Positions 18,483-26,927 of a stretch of DNA of 49,093 bases are shown here, piece after piece. Position 1 is the stretch's first letter; the number at the start of each line of letters is the position of its first letter. A model generated the notes under the pieces. That model was not told where the DNA came from, searched no databases, and worked only from the letters and a program-made list of their open reading frames with translations. This DNA is from an uncultured Loktanella sp. (GTDB taxonomy: Bacteria; Pseudomonadota; Alphaproteobacteria; Rhodobacterales; Rhodobacteraceae), in NCBI GenBank assembly GCA_937132065.1, contig CAKZNT010000059.1, positions 1 through 49,093 of the forward strand, given 5' to 3'. Position numbers and translations under genes: made by a program.

Positions 18483-18507
18483 GCATCCTCCGTTAACCAA
18501 AGGATGC
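18483..18507 (-). promoter_or_regulatory. hairpin that can pair with the ribosome binding site
   Basis: On the plus strand, GCATCCT (18483-18489) and AGGATGC (18501-18507) form a 7-bp inverted repeat. The arm nearer the gene overlaps the GGAGG of the small gene starting at 18479, so folding could hide it. Confidence 0.35.
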
Positions 18508-18576
18508 CCTACAAAGTGTGAAGATCAAGTGACAAAATCCGCCGCATCGCAGCAATGTCACAAAATAACCTGCGTG

Positions 18577-19344
18577 TTATGCACGGACCTTGGGGCGCAA
18601 AACATGCGGCTTGGCCGCATCATAAAGCGCCGAATCCGCGAACCCGTGATTTTCACCAAGCGCAGGGCCAACAAGGATCAGCGCCGTGCGGGTAATTTTT
18701 GCCGCGCGGGCCTGCTCGCGCACCGTCATCAGCGTGCCGCGAATGATCATCTGATCGGGCCATCCCACACGATAGACGACCGCAACAGGGCAGTCTTCGC
18801 CGTAATAAGGAGCCAGTTGGCGCTCGATTTCGCGCAGTGCACGAATGCCCAAATGAATGGCCAAGGTCGCACCCGTGCGCGCAAAATTCTCCAAGGTCTC
18901 GCCGCTAGGCATCCCCGTCGACTTCATCGACATGCGGGTCAAAATGATCGACTGCGCCACCTCGGGCACGGTCAACTCTGTCCCAAGTGCCGCCGCCGCT
19001 GCCGCATAGGCAGGCACACCCGGAATGATCTGATAATCAATCCCGTCTGCCTTCAATCGCCTGATCTGCTCTGCGATTGCGCCGTATAGCGACGGATCAC
19101 CCGAATGCACCCGCGCCACATCCTGCCCCTTGGCATGGGCTGCCATGATCTCGCTATGGGTATCATCCAACGTCATCGGCGCGGTATCCATCACCCGCGC
19201 CCCCGCAGGCGCACAAGCGACAACCGCCTCGGGCACAAGCGACCCTGCATATAAACACACAGGGCATTCGCCAATAATCCGCGCCGCCTTCAACGTTAGC
19301 AACTCAGGATCACCCGGACCCGCCCCGATAAAATAAACTGTCAT
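18577..19344 (-). CDS. cobM: precorrin-4 C11-methyltransferase
   Basis: A 255-residue SAM-dependent uroporphyrinogen-III-type methyltransferase. The start MTVYFIGAGPGDPELLTLKA is the family's N-terminal glycine-rich loop. VARVHSGDPSLYGAIAEQ and IIPGVPAYAAAAAALGTELT are the CobM/CbiF sequences of the second methyltransferase motif. It methylates C11 of precorrin-4. It is the last gene of the minus-strand cob operon, separated from the CbiG-CobJ gene by a 33-bp gap made of a dispersed repeat. Confidence 0.95.
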   Translation of the reverse strand: MTVYFIGAGPGDPELLTLKAARIIGECPVCLYAGSLVPEAVVACAPAGARVMDTAPMTLDDTHSEIMAAHAKGQDVARVHSGDPSLYGAIAEQIRRLKADGIDYQIIPGVPAYAAAAAALGTELTVPEVAQSIILTRMSMKSTGMPSGETLENFARTGATLAIHLGIRALREIERQLAPYYGEDCPVAVVYRVGWPDQMIIRGTLMTVREQARAAKITRTALILVGPALGENHGFADSALYDAAKPHVLRPKVRA

Positions 19345-19377
19345 TTTCTATGTCCAATCAAACTCTCGCCGAAGGCT
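19345..19377. repeat. short dispersed repeat, copy between cbiG-cobJ and cobM
   Basis: The whole gap between the two genes matches 40612-40644, inside cobN, at about 30 of 33 positions in the same orientation: TTTCTATGTCCAATCAAACT, then CTCGCCGAAGGC here versus CCCGCCGGAGGC there. The core is shared with copies at 15.4 and 23.75 kb. Confidence 0.75.
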
Positions 19378-21189
19378 CTAAACGCCCGACAAATCACCAT
19401 CAATCTTGCGGGCATAGCCGCGCGGCGTGAACATGCGTGGGCCCTCACCCAACTGCGCCAAACGCGAGTTCGACGAACCAATCAGAACAACCGTCAGCAT
19501 ATCGACCTCGTCAACTTCCAACGCATCCAAACGACGATAGCGCACATATTCCTCGGGCCGCCCCAAGGAACTTGCCAGCATCACAGGCGTATCCGCCGGG
19601 CGATGCTGCAACAAAATATCGCGGGCTTCAGCCAGCAACGTGCGACGGGTCTTTGACACCGGATTGTAGAAAGCGATCACAAAATCACCTTCCGCCGCCG
19701 CCTTCAAACGGCGCAAAATATCATCGCGGGGCGTCAACAAATCCGACAGGCTAATCGTGCAGAAATCATGGCCCAATGGCGCACCAGCGCGCGCCGCAGC
19801 ACCCTGCAACGCACTCACACCTGGCGAGCAAACGACCTCAACGCGGTGCGCCGCATCCGACACACCCAGTTCGGCCTCGGTGCGGTCCAGCAGTTCAAAC
19901 ACCAGCGCGCCCATCGCATAGATGCCCGCATCTCCAGAACAGACCAAGGCGACGTTCTTGCCCTTGCCTGCCTGCTCTAGCGCGTAGCGACAGCGCGCTT
20001 CTTCACCGCCCAGCGGGAAATCAGAGCGCTCCTTGCCAATCGCCAAAGGCCCAAGCAGGTCAATATACAACCCGTAACCAACCAGCTCTTCGGCCTCGGC
20101 CACCAGCTTGGATACCTCGGGCGTGCGCCACGCCGCCTGCCCCGGACCAATGCCCACGACAGATAAGCGACCGCGCGCGCGGCCCTTCAACTCGGTCAGC
20201 GGCGCAGGTGACAATGCCACCGCACAGGTCGCATTTGCCGTCTTGCGCTTTGCAACCAGCAATGTGGCATCCGCGCCGCCCTGCGCCAGCGCCGCGGCCT
20301 CCGATACGCCATGCGTGCCGACTTCGGCGAACACCACATCTGACGGGTTTTCCAACCGTGGCGTCTCGGCATCCAAGACATCTGCCTCGAACAGGCGCAT
20401 CGGCACGCCCAGCGCCTTGGCCAACTCGATAATCGCAGGTTCGTCCGCCTTGAGCGTGATGGTATTAACCGAGTGAATAGCCTCGGGCGCAACCTTCGCT
20501 TCATCCAGCGTGGACAAAACCAGCAGCATCAACTCTTCAGGATCGCAATTGCGCGCGCAGCCCACACCAAGCGTCAGAACTTGCGGGGCAAACTGCAAAT
20601 GATCTTCGCCCAGATCAGTGTGATGCGCAGTGCCGCAAGAAATGCGCAAACCTTCGCCCTGAGGCAGATCGGCGAGCCAATCGGCCTCGCCCGTCACCGT
20701 AGCGCCCGTGCCCGCAAGAAGTGACGCCATCGCGCCCTTTGCATCGGCAGGGTTCACCAACGTCCAGCCCGCAGGCGGCTCGTCCAATGCGACACCCAGC
20801 GCGACATCGCCCGCAGTCGTGACTGCCGCCACAGCGCCCAGCGCATCGGCAATCTGCGCGGCCAAACGGTTCGCGCCGCGATGACCGCCGAGCAATGGAA
20901 TGACAACCGCGCCATCGTCAGACACCGACACAACTGGTGGCTCACTTGTTTTGTCCATCAATAGCGGGGCCACCGCGCGGATCAGAATGCCGCTTGCACA
21001 AACGCCCACGACAGGCACGCCAGCGGCAAACAAATCGCGCACGTGATCCAAGGCATTCGCAAAGAACGCATCTGCCTTGTCCACACGCCCCTCGCGGCCA
21101 TGCACCGACGCGCCAAGCACGCCGGCCACTTTATGCGCCACGGCTTCGCCCGAACGGGACAACGCCAAAACAACTGGTTTTATAGCCAT
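19378..21189 (-). CDS. cobJ: CbiG-CobJ fusion: cobalt-precorrin-5A hydrolase-like domain plus precorrin-3B C17-methyltransferase
   Basis: A 603-residue fusion. Residues 1-330 resemble CbiG: an N-terminal domain (VGVCASGILIRAVAPLL, VIPLLGGHRGANRLA), a middle domain, and the C-terminal CobE-like domain (LTLGVGCARNCDPEEL, FAEVGTHGVSEAAAL). Residues from about 341 (RLSVVGIGPGQAAWRTPEV) to the end are CobJ, with LVCSGDAGIYAMGAL and VVCSPGVSALQGAAARAGAP. CobJ methylates C17 with ring contraction. CbiG opens the delta-lactone and removes acetaldehyde in the anaerobic route. The start overlaps the cobI stop by 10 bp. Confidence 0.93.
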   Translation of the reverse strand: MAIKPVVLALSRSGEAVAHKVAGVLGASVHGREGRVDKADAFFANALDHVRDLFAAGVPVVGVCASGILIRAVAPLLMDKTSEPPVVSVSDDGAVVIPLLGGHRGANRLAAQIADALGAVAAVTTAGDVALGVALDEPPAGWTLVNPADAKGAMASLLAGTGATVTGEADWLADLPQGEGLRISCGTAHHTDLGEDHLQFAPQVLTLGVGCARNCDPEELMLLVLSTLDEAKVAPEAIHSVNTITLKADEPAIIELAKALGVPMRLFEADVLDAETPRLENPSDVVFAEVGTHGVSEAAALAQGGADATLLVAKRKTANATCAVALSPAPLTELKGRARGRLSVVGIGPGQAAWRTPEVSKLVAEAEELVGYGLYIDLLGPLAIGKERSDFPLGGEEARCRYALEQAGKGKNVALVCSGDAGIYAMGALVFELLDRTEAELGVSDAAHRVEVVCSPGVSALQGAAARAGAPLGHDFCTISLSDLLTPRDDILRRLKAAAEGDFVIAFYNPVSKTRRTLLAEARDILLQHRPADTPVMLASSLGRPEEYVRYRRLDALEVDEVDMLTVVLIGSSNSRLAQLGEGPRMFTPRGYARKIDGDLSGV

Positions 21190-21881
21190 GGATCGGCCCC
21201 TTTAGTGAGTAGAATGATTGAAAAATAGGGTGCGGTTTCGGGCGCATCTTTCAGCGGCAAAACCACCTCTTGTGGCAGGGTCGCGCGCTCGACGTAAACT
21301 GCATGTTCAGTCAAGCCTAGGGCGGCAATGACACCGCGAATTTTCGGCATATGGCGGCCAATCTTCATTATGACCACGCTCTCGGCGCCGTCAATGCGGG
21401 CGCGCAACTCGGCCTCGGGCAGCGGGCCGGGCAAGACGGTCAACCGTTCGTTACGCGCGGCAAGCGGCATGCCAGCAACGGCCGCACATGCGGTGATCGA
21501 CGTAACACCGGGCACAACCTGCACCTCGTAATCAGGGGACAGGCGGGCGAACAGATACATGAACGAACCGTAGAAAAACGGATCGCCCTCGCACAGGCAA
21601 ACAACATCGCGGCCACTGTCAAGGACAGCAGCAATATCGGCAGCGCCCTTATCATAAGCGGCTTGGGCAGGGGCGCGCGCAACGGTCATCGGCACATCCA
21701 TGACAATTTCGACAGCGTCAGGAGAGATCAGGTCAGCCGCAATCGAACGGGCCAGACTATCGCCGCCAGCCAAGGCGGGATAGGCAACAACTGCCGCGCC
21801 CTCGATCAGGCGGGCCGCGCGCAATGTGATCAGGTCGGGCGCACCCGGGCCAAGGCCCACGCCATACAAAGTGCCACTCAT
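21180..21881 (-). CDS. cobI: precorrin-2 C20-methyltransferase
   Basis: A 233-residue SAM-dependent methyltransferase from the ATG at 21881 (MSGTLYGVGLGPGAPDLITL). CLCEGDPFFYGSFMYLFARL and the VQVVPGVTSITACAAVAGMP segment are typical of CobI/CbiL. It adds the C20 methyl to precorrin-2. It overlaps cobL by 4 bp (ATGA) and the following fusion gene by 10 bp, indicating tight translational coupling. Confidence 0.95.
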   Translation of the reverse strand: MSGTLYGVGLGPGAPDLITLRAARLIEGAAVVAYPALAGGDSLARSIAADLISPDAVEIVMDVPMTVARAPAQAAYDKGAADIAAVLDSGRDVVCLCEGDPFFYGSFMYLFARLSPDYEVQVVPGVTSITACAAVAGMPLAARNERLTVLPGPLPEAELRARIDGAESVVIMKIGRHMPKIRGVIAALGLTEHAVYVERATLPQEVVLPLKDAPETAPYFSIILLTKGADPWL

Positions 21882-23077
21882 CGCTTCACGAGGCTCCATT
21901 GGGTGACAGGCATCGCCGCGCGCCAACCCGTCAAGCGGCCAACAGGTTCCGCGCGACACACCGAGATACGGACCAACTCGCCGCCAAATTCTGCGTGCAA
22001 CGCCATCAGAACCGCCTCGCTCTCAAGCGTGACCGCATTGGCGACCAAACGGCCCAAGGGGCGCAGGGCGGCCCATGCCGCCTCAAACGTCTCACGGCTC
22101 AAACCGCCACCGATGAAAATCGCGTCTGGGGCCGCGAGGTTTGCCAAGGCTTCGGGAACCATGCCTTCGACCAACTCCAACTTGGGCGCGCCCAAGGCAA
22201 GGGCATTCGCGCCCGCCATCGCACGACGGTCCGCGCGCGGCTCGATGCCAATCGCGCGGGCATAGCGGGCGGCGCGCATCCACTCGATCGCAACCGAGCC
22301 GGAGCCACAGCCGATATCCCACAAGAGCGCGCCGCGCATCGGCATCAGCTTGGCCAATGTCGCCGCGCGAATTTCCTGCTTTGTCATTGTGCCATCAGAC
22401 TGGAACAAGGCATCAGCTAATCCCGGAACACGGGGCAGCAACGCGGCATCAGGGGCGGCGATGCACTCGACAGCCAAGGTATTAAACGCGGGAACCTCAT
22501 GCGCCCAATCGCAAGCCACCCCGTCAAAGCGCAACTCGTCTTTGCCACCCATCGCCGCAAGGACCGTCATCTTTGACTGGCCAAAGCCGCGATCGGTCAG
22601 GAACTTGGCGATCTGTGCCGGAGTCTCTGCGCCCGTGGTCAGAACGAGCAAACGCAGATCAGGCTGGATAAACGCGATCATCTGCTCGACAGGGCGGCCA
22701 TGCACGGTCAAGGTCTCGACGTCAGCAAGGGACCAACCCATGCGCGCCGCGGCCAGTTGAAACGCCGATAGCTGCGGATGATAAACGATCTCGGCAGGGT
22801 CAAGCGAACGACCGATACGCGCGCCCACCGAGAACCAAAGCGGATCACCTGTCACCAGAACAACCGCACGCTTGCCGCGCATCCCCTCGATAGTCTCGAT
22901 CATGGCGTTGAACGGCGAGGGCCACGCAATACGCTCGGCCCCGATATTTTCGGCCAAGGCATGATGACGGTCGCCACCAACGATAACCTCCGCCGCTTCA
23001 ACGACAGCGCGGGTGGCGGGGGTCAGCCCGTCCAATCCGTCCTCGCCGATCCCGACAATGTGCAACCAAGGGGTCAT
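21878..23077 (-). CDS. cobL: precorrin-6Y C5,15-methyltransferase (decarboxylating), CbiE-CbiT fusion
   Basis: A 399-residue two-domain enzyme. Residues 1-200 are the CbiE methyltransferase (LHIVGIGEDGLDGLTPATRA, VLVTGDPLWFSVGARI). Residues from about 225 are the CbiT domain with the Rossmann SAM motif DIGCGSG at 254-260, then IEPRADR and AIFIGGGLS. It methylates C5 and C15 and decarboxylates the C12 acetate. The ATG at 23077 overlaps the cobH stop by 4 bp. The length agrees with the fused aerobic CobL. Confidence 0.95.
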   Translation of the reverse strand: MTPWLHIVGIGEDGLDGLTPATRAVVEAAEVIVGGDRHHALAENIGAERIAWPSPFNAMIETIEGMRGKRAVVLVTGDPLWFSVGARIGRSLDPAEIVYHPQLSAFQLAAARMGWSLADVETLTVHGRPVEQMIAFIQPDLRLLVLTTGAETPAQIAKFLTDRGFGQSKMTVLAAMGGKDELRFDGVACDWAHEVPAFNTLAVECIAAPDAALLPRVPGLADALFQSDGTMTKQEIRAATLAKLMPMRGALLWDIGCGSGSVAIEWMRAARYARAIGIEPRADRRAMAGANALALGAPKLELVEGMVPEALANLAAPDAIFIGGGLSRETFEAAWAALRPLGRLVANAVTLESEAVLMALHAEFGGELVRISVCRAEPVGRLTGWRAAMPVTQWSLVKR

Positions 23078-23727
23078 TGGCGATCCTCCGGTAGGCCAGC
23101 GGCAAGGGCATTCACCGCAGCCGAGGCCATCGCAGAACCGCCACGACGACCGCGCAACGCCACATATTCGCAACCACGCGGATTGGCGGCCAACTCGGCT
23201 TTGCTCTCGGCAGCCCCGATAAAACCGACGGGAAATCCGAGGATCACCGCAGGTTTGGGCGCGCCCGCATCAATCAACTCAAGCAGATGAAACAGCGCGG
23301 TCGGGGCATTGCCAACAGCAACCACCGCCCCCGCAAGCTTGTCTGCCCACAATTCGACGGCGGCAGCAGAGCGGGTATTGCCAATCGCCTTGGCGCGCGC
23401 AGGCACAGTCGGATCATTAAGCGTGACAATGACCTCGTTATCGGCGGGCAGGTAACGGCGTATAATACCAGCACCCACCATCTCGCAGTCACACAGGATC
23501 GGGGCGCCCGCCTGCAAGGCCGCATGGCCCGCCGCAAAGGCATCGCCAGACCATGACAAACGGTCCGCGACCTCAACCATGCCACAAGCATGAATGAGGC
23601 GGGTAATCAGCGGATGCATGTCCGCCTGAAACCGCTCCAAACGGGCCTCTTTGCGAACCGTTGCAAAGCTGGCCGCGTAAATCGCAGCAGGGTCTTTTTC
23701 ATATGGACGCAAACGAATGGCTTTCAT
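23074..23727 (-). CDS. cobH: precorrin-8X methylmutase
   Basis: A 217-residue protein. RLIHACGMVEVADRLSW contains the catalytic His of CobH/CbiC that moves the C11 methyl to C12 to give hydrogenobyrinate. Also typical are ILCDCEMVGAGIIRRYLP, IGNAPTALFHLLELI, analogous to family IGNAPTALF, and ILGFPVGFIGAAESK. It starts MKAIRLRPYEKDPAAIY at 23727. A dispersed repeat fills the 53 bp between it and cbiX. Confidence 0.95.
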   Translation of the reverse strand: MKAIRLRPYEKDPAAIYAASFATVRKEARLERFQADMHPLITRLIHACGMVEVADRLSWSGDAFAAGHAALQAGAPILCDCEMVGAGIIRRYLPADNEVIVTLNDPTVPARAKAIGNTRSAAAVELWADKLAGAVVAVGNAPTALFHLLELIDAGAPKPAVILGFPVGFIGAAESKAELAANPRGCEYVALRGRRGGSAMASAAVNALAAGLPEDRQ

Positions 23728-23743
23728 CTTGGCGCAGGCGTCA

Positions 23744-23775
23744 CAGCCTCCGACGGGAGTATTTCAAACAAAGCG
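23744..23775. repeat. short dispersed repeat, copy between cbiX and cobH
   Basis: The plus strand reads AGCCTCCGACGGGAGTATTT (from 23744), the reverse complement of the core seen at 15.4, 19.35 and 40.6 kb. It fills most of the gap between the cbiX stop and the cobH start. Confidence 0.6.
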
Positions 23776-23780
23776 AGGCA

Positions 23781-25019
23781 CTAGTGCTTATGGGATTTGC
23801 GCGCGCTTTCGGGGCCGTGGGGGTGCTTTGCGTGCGGATATTCTGCATGCACATGATCATGGTCGTGGTGGTGATGATGGTCATGATCGTGATCATGGCT
23901 ATGTCCGTGGGAATGGTCATGATCGTGGTGATGGTGATGATCATGCTCGGCCTCAAGTCGGCACATCCCCGTGCAGAACAAATCACACAGCTTGCAATCA
24001 GAGACATTCGAACCCGGCGCAGAGGCGCCCTGCCCTTCGACATGGTGGTGATGGCTTTCCTGCACCGCGCCCACTTCGGCCTCAAAGCCGACAACCTGTG
24101 TGCGGTATTTGCACAAAACGCAGGTCGGAGGCGGCGTGTCGGAATAGGCGGCATGGCCCGCGCGATCTTCGGGGGCAATCGTGACCTGCTTGCCACCGTC
24201 AAGCGCCAGAACCTGCGTGCGATAGCCGCATGTGCCACAGTTGGGCGGCGGATTCTTACCCGTCTGCTCGATGATACGCTCGGCAAAGGTTTCCAGAACC
24301 TTCGGATGATCGCCCAGATAGCCGGCCTTCACAAACGTGATATCAGGGTGGGCGGCAGCAACCTGATCGGTAAAGCCGTAGATGCGGTCAATCAGGATGC
24401 CCGAGAACAAGAAATACGGGAACACGATAACGCGCTTATAAGGCAGACGGGCAACGTGTTGCAGGCACGGCTCGACAAGCGGGAATGTAACACCAGAATA
24501 GCCGACCTCACACCAGCCAAAGCCCAAGCCCTCTTGGATCAATCGGGCGACCTTGGACACATTGCCATTGGCATCAGGATCCGATGCGCCACGGCCAATC
24601 ACAACTAGACAGGTCTCGTCCAGCGGCAAGTCACCATGCGCGGCATTCGCGGCGGCAACGGCCTCTTGCACACGCCCTGCGGCGGCGGCGATCATCTTGG
24701 GGTCAACGCCCAACTCGCGCCCATAGCTGACGGTCACGTCATTTTGAGCGGCATAAGTGTTCAGAACAGTGGGGATATCGTTTTTGGAATGCATCGCGGC
24801 AAACAACATGCCCGGAACGGCAAGAATGCGATCACAGCCCGCATCGCGCAGGCGGTCCAAACCGTCACGAATGACGGGGTTGGCAAACTCGAGGTAGCCA
24901 TAATCGGTCAGCCAGTCATCGGGCAGATAGGCAGGGAGCTTCTCGGCCAATGTCGCAAATTCATCAACCGCCGACTGCGAGCGCGACCCGTGGCCGCAAA
25001 TCATTACACCGGTTTTCAT
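23781..25019 (-). CDS. cbiX: sirohydrochlorin cobaltochelatase CbiX, long form with Cys-rich and His-rich tail
   Basis: A 412-residue class II chelatase. Two chelatase-type halves are visible: MICGHGSRSQ with His10 at the N-terminus, and VVIGRGASDPDANGN near 140 with VIVFPYFLFSGILIDRI near 197. The tail has cysteine pairs C261/C264, C300/C303 and C342/C345 plus C349 and C353, then an extreme His/Asp run at about 359-402. Long CbiX proteins carry an Fe-S site and a His-rich segment. The enzyme inserts Co2+ into sirohydrochlorin, the early route. It overlaps the upstream small gene by 4 bp. Confidence 0.93.
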   Translation of the reverse strand: MKTGVMICGHGSRSQSAVDEFATLAEKLPAYLPDDWLTDYGYLEFANPVIRDGLDRLRDAGCDRILAVPGMLFAAMHSKNDIPTVLNTYAAQNDVTVSYGRELGVDPKMIAAAAGRVQEAVAAANAAHGDLPLDETCLVVIGRGASDPDANGNVSKVARLIQEGLGFGWCEVGYSGVTFPLVEPCLQHVARLPYKRVIVFPYFLFSGILIDRIYGFTDQVAAAHPDITFVKAGYLGDHPKVLETFAERIIEQTGKNPPPNCGTCGYRTQVLALDGGKQVTIAPEDRAGHAAYSDTPPPTCVLCKYRTQVVGFEAEVGAVQESHHHHVEGQGASAPGSNVSDCKLCDLFCTGMCRLEAEHDHHHHHDHDHSHGHSHDHDHDHHHHHDHDHVHAEYPHAKHPHGPESARKSHKH

Positions 25020-25225
25020 GCGGCTTCCTCTTCCATCTCTTCTTCGATCTCTTCGTCAGGCTCTTTGTCACCCTTCAAGGCGCCCCAAAGACCGACAAGG
25101 ATTGCGATGCCAATGGCCGCGCCCGCGACCCAGTGGTCGTGGCCCGCAACATCGGCCAAATGGCCCGGATGGGCGGCAGCGGACTGCGCCATAACGGTGA
25201 AAAAGGTCATCAAAACTAAACGCAT
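25016..25225 (-). CDS. small membrane protein with His-rich N-terminus, DUF6732-like
   Basis: A 69-residue protein. Signal-like start MRLVLMTFFTVMAQSAAA, then HPGHLADVAGHDHW with four His, one membrane segment (VAGAAIGIAILVGLWGAL) and a strongly acidic tail (EEIEEEMEEEAA). It resembles short proteins annotated DUF6732 in Rhodobacteraceae; that name is from memory and unverified. As first gene of the cob operon, overlapping cbiX by 4 bp, it may help supply cobalt. This is inference from the histidines and position. Confidence 0.7.
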   Translation of the reverse strand: MRLVLMTFFTVMAQSAAAHPGHLADVAGHDHWVAGAAIGIAILVGLWGALKGDKEPDEEIEEEMEEEAA

Positions 25226-25351
25226 CGCGGGTCCTCTCCTATAACAACCAGTGAGGCACGCATCTCGCGGAGGAGATCAACGACAAGCGCTCTGGTCCCC
25301 TTATTGGGTCAACCTCGGTCGCTTCAACCTTTCTGGCCAAACTGGCTTCGT
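25226..25351 (-). promoter_or_regulatory. structured 5' leader of the minus-strand cob operon
   Basis: From the predicted start near 25351 to the first ATG there are about 125 nt. Visible pairings are CAACGA-AGC with GCT-TG-TCGTTG enclosing the middle, and a hairpin ATCTC-CTCCGC-GAGAT close to the ribosome site (AGGAGAGG). The hallmark B12-box and GCCACTG of cobalamin riboswitches are absent, so control, if any, is of another kind. Confidence 0.35.
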
Positions 25352-25358
25352 TGGCGAA

Positions 25359-25387
25359 TGTATAGGAGGGGCGGGCACGGTTCGCAA
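25359..25387 (-). promoter_or_regulatory. predicted promoter of the cob operon
   Basis: On the minus strand TTGCGA (25382-25387) and TATACA (25359-25364) are spaced by 17 bp. It lies about 135 bp upstream of the DUF6732-like gene, the first gene of the cbiX-cobH-cobL-cobI-cobJ-cobM operon. Confidence 0.6.
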
Positions 25388-25515
25388 ACGGTTAAGCGGC
25401 AATGGAGGGCGCTTTGCGACTTGTGCATTTGCGCACCATAAGGGCGCGGCCATGCGGGTTGGTGTCGGGCAATCCCGGCCCTAGGTTTCAACCAACAGCA
25501 AATAGGAGCAAACAC

Positions 25516-26496
25516 ATGGGACAACTCGTCGACGGTGCGTGGCACGACACGTGGTATGACACAAAATCAACGGGCGGCAAATTCGAGCGAAGCAACGCAT
25601 CCTTCCGCAACTGGATCACCAAAGACGGTGAAGCAGGGCCAAGCGGCGAGGCGGGATTTCCTGCAAAATCAGGGCGTTACCACCTCTATGTTTCCTATGC
25701 CTGCCCTTGGGCACATCGGGCCTTGGTGTTCTTGCAACTCAAAGGGCTAAGCGATCATATCAGCATCTCGGCCGTGCATCCCGACATGCTCTCGGACGGG
25801 TGGACATTTGAAACCGATGATCACGGGGCGACAGGTGACACGCTCTACGGGCTGGACTTCGCGCGCGATGTTTACCTCAAGGCCGTGCCCGACATGACAG
25901 GGCGGGTCACCGTGCCGATTCTCTGGGACAAAGAGCGCGAAACAATCGTTTCAAACGAATCGTCGGAAATCATCCGGATGTTCAACGCCGCGTTCAACGA
26001 GATCACAGGCAATAACGACGACTACTGGCCGCAAGACCTGCGCGCCGCCATCGAGCCGGTGAACGAACGGATCTACGATACGGTCAACAACGGGGTCTAC
26101 AAGTCCGGGTTCGCAACCTCTCAGGCGGCCTATGATGCGGCAGTTCATCCCCTGTTCGAGTCACTCGACTGGCTAGAGGAACGGCTCGGGAACAATCGCT
26201 ACCTGATGGGGGATCGGCTGACCGAAGCCGACTGGCGGCTCTGGACAACACTCATGCGATTTGATGCTGTTTATCACCTGCACTTCAAGTGTAACCGGAA
26301 GCGGCTGGTGGACTACCCGAACCTTTGGGGGTTCACACGCGAGCTGTATCAAATCGACGGGGTCAAACAGACGGTGAACCTAGAGCACATCGTGCGGCAC
26401 TATCACTATAGCCACGACACGATTAACCCCAACCGGATCATTCCGGTTAATCCGCAGCTTGATTTTGATGCCCCTCACGGGCGCGGCTCGCATTAG
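25516..26496 (+). CDS. yqjG: glutathionyl-hydroquinone reductase, YqjG/ECM4 (Xi-class GST)
   Basis: A 326-residue Xi-class glutathione transferase starting MGQLVDGAWHDTWYDTKSTG. The catalytic cysteine motif is YACPWAHRALV with Cys63. VPILWDKERETIVSNESSEI is the glutathione-binding segment, and the C-terminal helical domain contains LTEADWRLWTTLMRFDAVYH. The enzymes reduce glutathionyl-hydroquinones. The ATG at 25516 follows AGGAG. It diverges from the cob operon. Its 3' end overlaps the opposing receiver gene by 50 bp. Confidence 0.94.
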   Translation: MGQLVDGAWHDTWYDTKSTGGKFERSNASFRNWITKDGEAGPSGEAGFPAKSGRYHLYVSYACPWAHRALVFLQLKGLSDHISISAVHPDMLSDGWTFETDDHGATGDTLYGLDFARDVYLKAVPDMTGRVTVPILWDKERETIVSNESSEIIRMFNAAFNEITGNNDDYWPQDLRAAIEPVNERIYDTVNNGVYKSGFATSQAAYDAAVHPLFESLDWLEERLGNNRYLMGDRLTEADWRLWTTLMRFDAVYHLHFKCNRKRLVDYPNLWGFTRELYQIDGVKQTVNLEHIVRHYHYSHDTINPNRIIPVNPQLDFDAPHGRGSH

Positions 26497-26848
26497 AGCC
26501 ATAATGATGGACAATCGCGGCCAAGTCTTGTGGCGGGGTCGCGGTTTCCACATAGGCGCGGGCATTCGGGTAATGGGCGAAAATAGAGCCATCCGAAAAG
26601 AATGTCGTGTCGGTGACAAACACCACGTTGGCGGACGGCTGGGAATATCCCGCGTAATCCGCCACGCTTAGGGCGCTGCCCTCGACCAACACCAGATCTA
26701 GCACGATCGCATCAAGGCGCTCGGACTGAAGAACCTCGATGGCGGCTTCGCCCGTGGTGACATTGATAACAGAGGCGCCAAGGCGCTCTAGATGACGGGC
26801 CCAAACCTGGCCCAACTCGTCATTGCTTTGCACGATAAGGGTGCGCAT
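26447..26848 (-). CDS. single-domain response-regulator receiver protein, degenerate
   Basis: A 133-residue protein with a CheY-like pattern: MRTLIVQSNDELGQVWARHL, then LDAIVLDLVLVEGSALSV with the likely phospho-acceptor Asp51, and VVFVTDTTFF. The usual acidic pair after the first strand is altered (QSND), and the conserved Lys before the last helix appears replaced (AYVETATP). Normal phosphorylation chemistry is therefore doubtful. The start could also be 26854. A CtrA-type box lies 80 bp upstream. Its tail overlaps yqjG by 50 bp. Confidence 0.72.
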   Translation of the reverse strand: MRTLIVQSNDELGQVWARHLERLGASVINVTTGEAAIEVLQSERLDAIVLDLVLVEGSALSVADYAGYSQPSANVVFVTDTTFFSDGSIFAHYPNARAYVETATPPQDLAAIVHHYGSNASRAREGHQNQAAD

Positions 26849-26927
26849 TTTCATTCCAACTCTTTGGCTCAAGGGAAACAACCTCAAGCGGTTATTAACA
26901 ATCTGTGACCGTCGTGTGCCTTATTTA

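Noticed and set aside
23840-23960. Repetitive CAT/GAT-like tract resembling a microsatellite or repeat array
   Set aside because: It is the His/Asp codon run of the CbiX tail read on the minus strand, in frame with the protein.
25226-25515. Possible cobalamin riboswitch in front of the cob operon
   Set aside because: No B12 box or GCCACTG core on the minus strand; a CCAG-containing stretch is only superficially similar.
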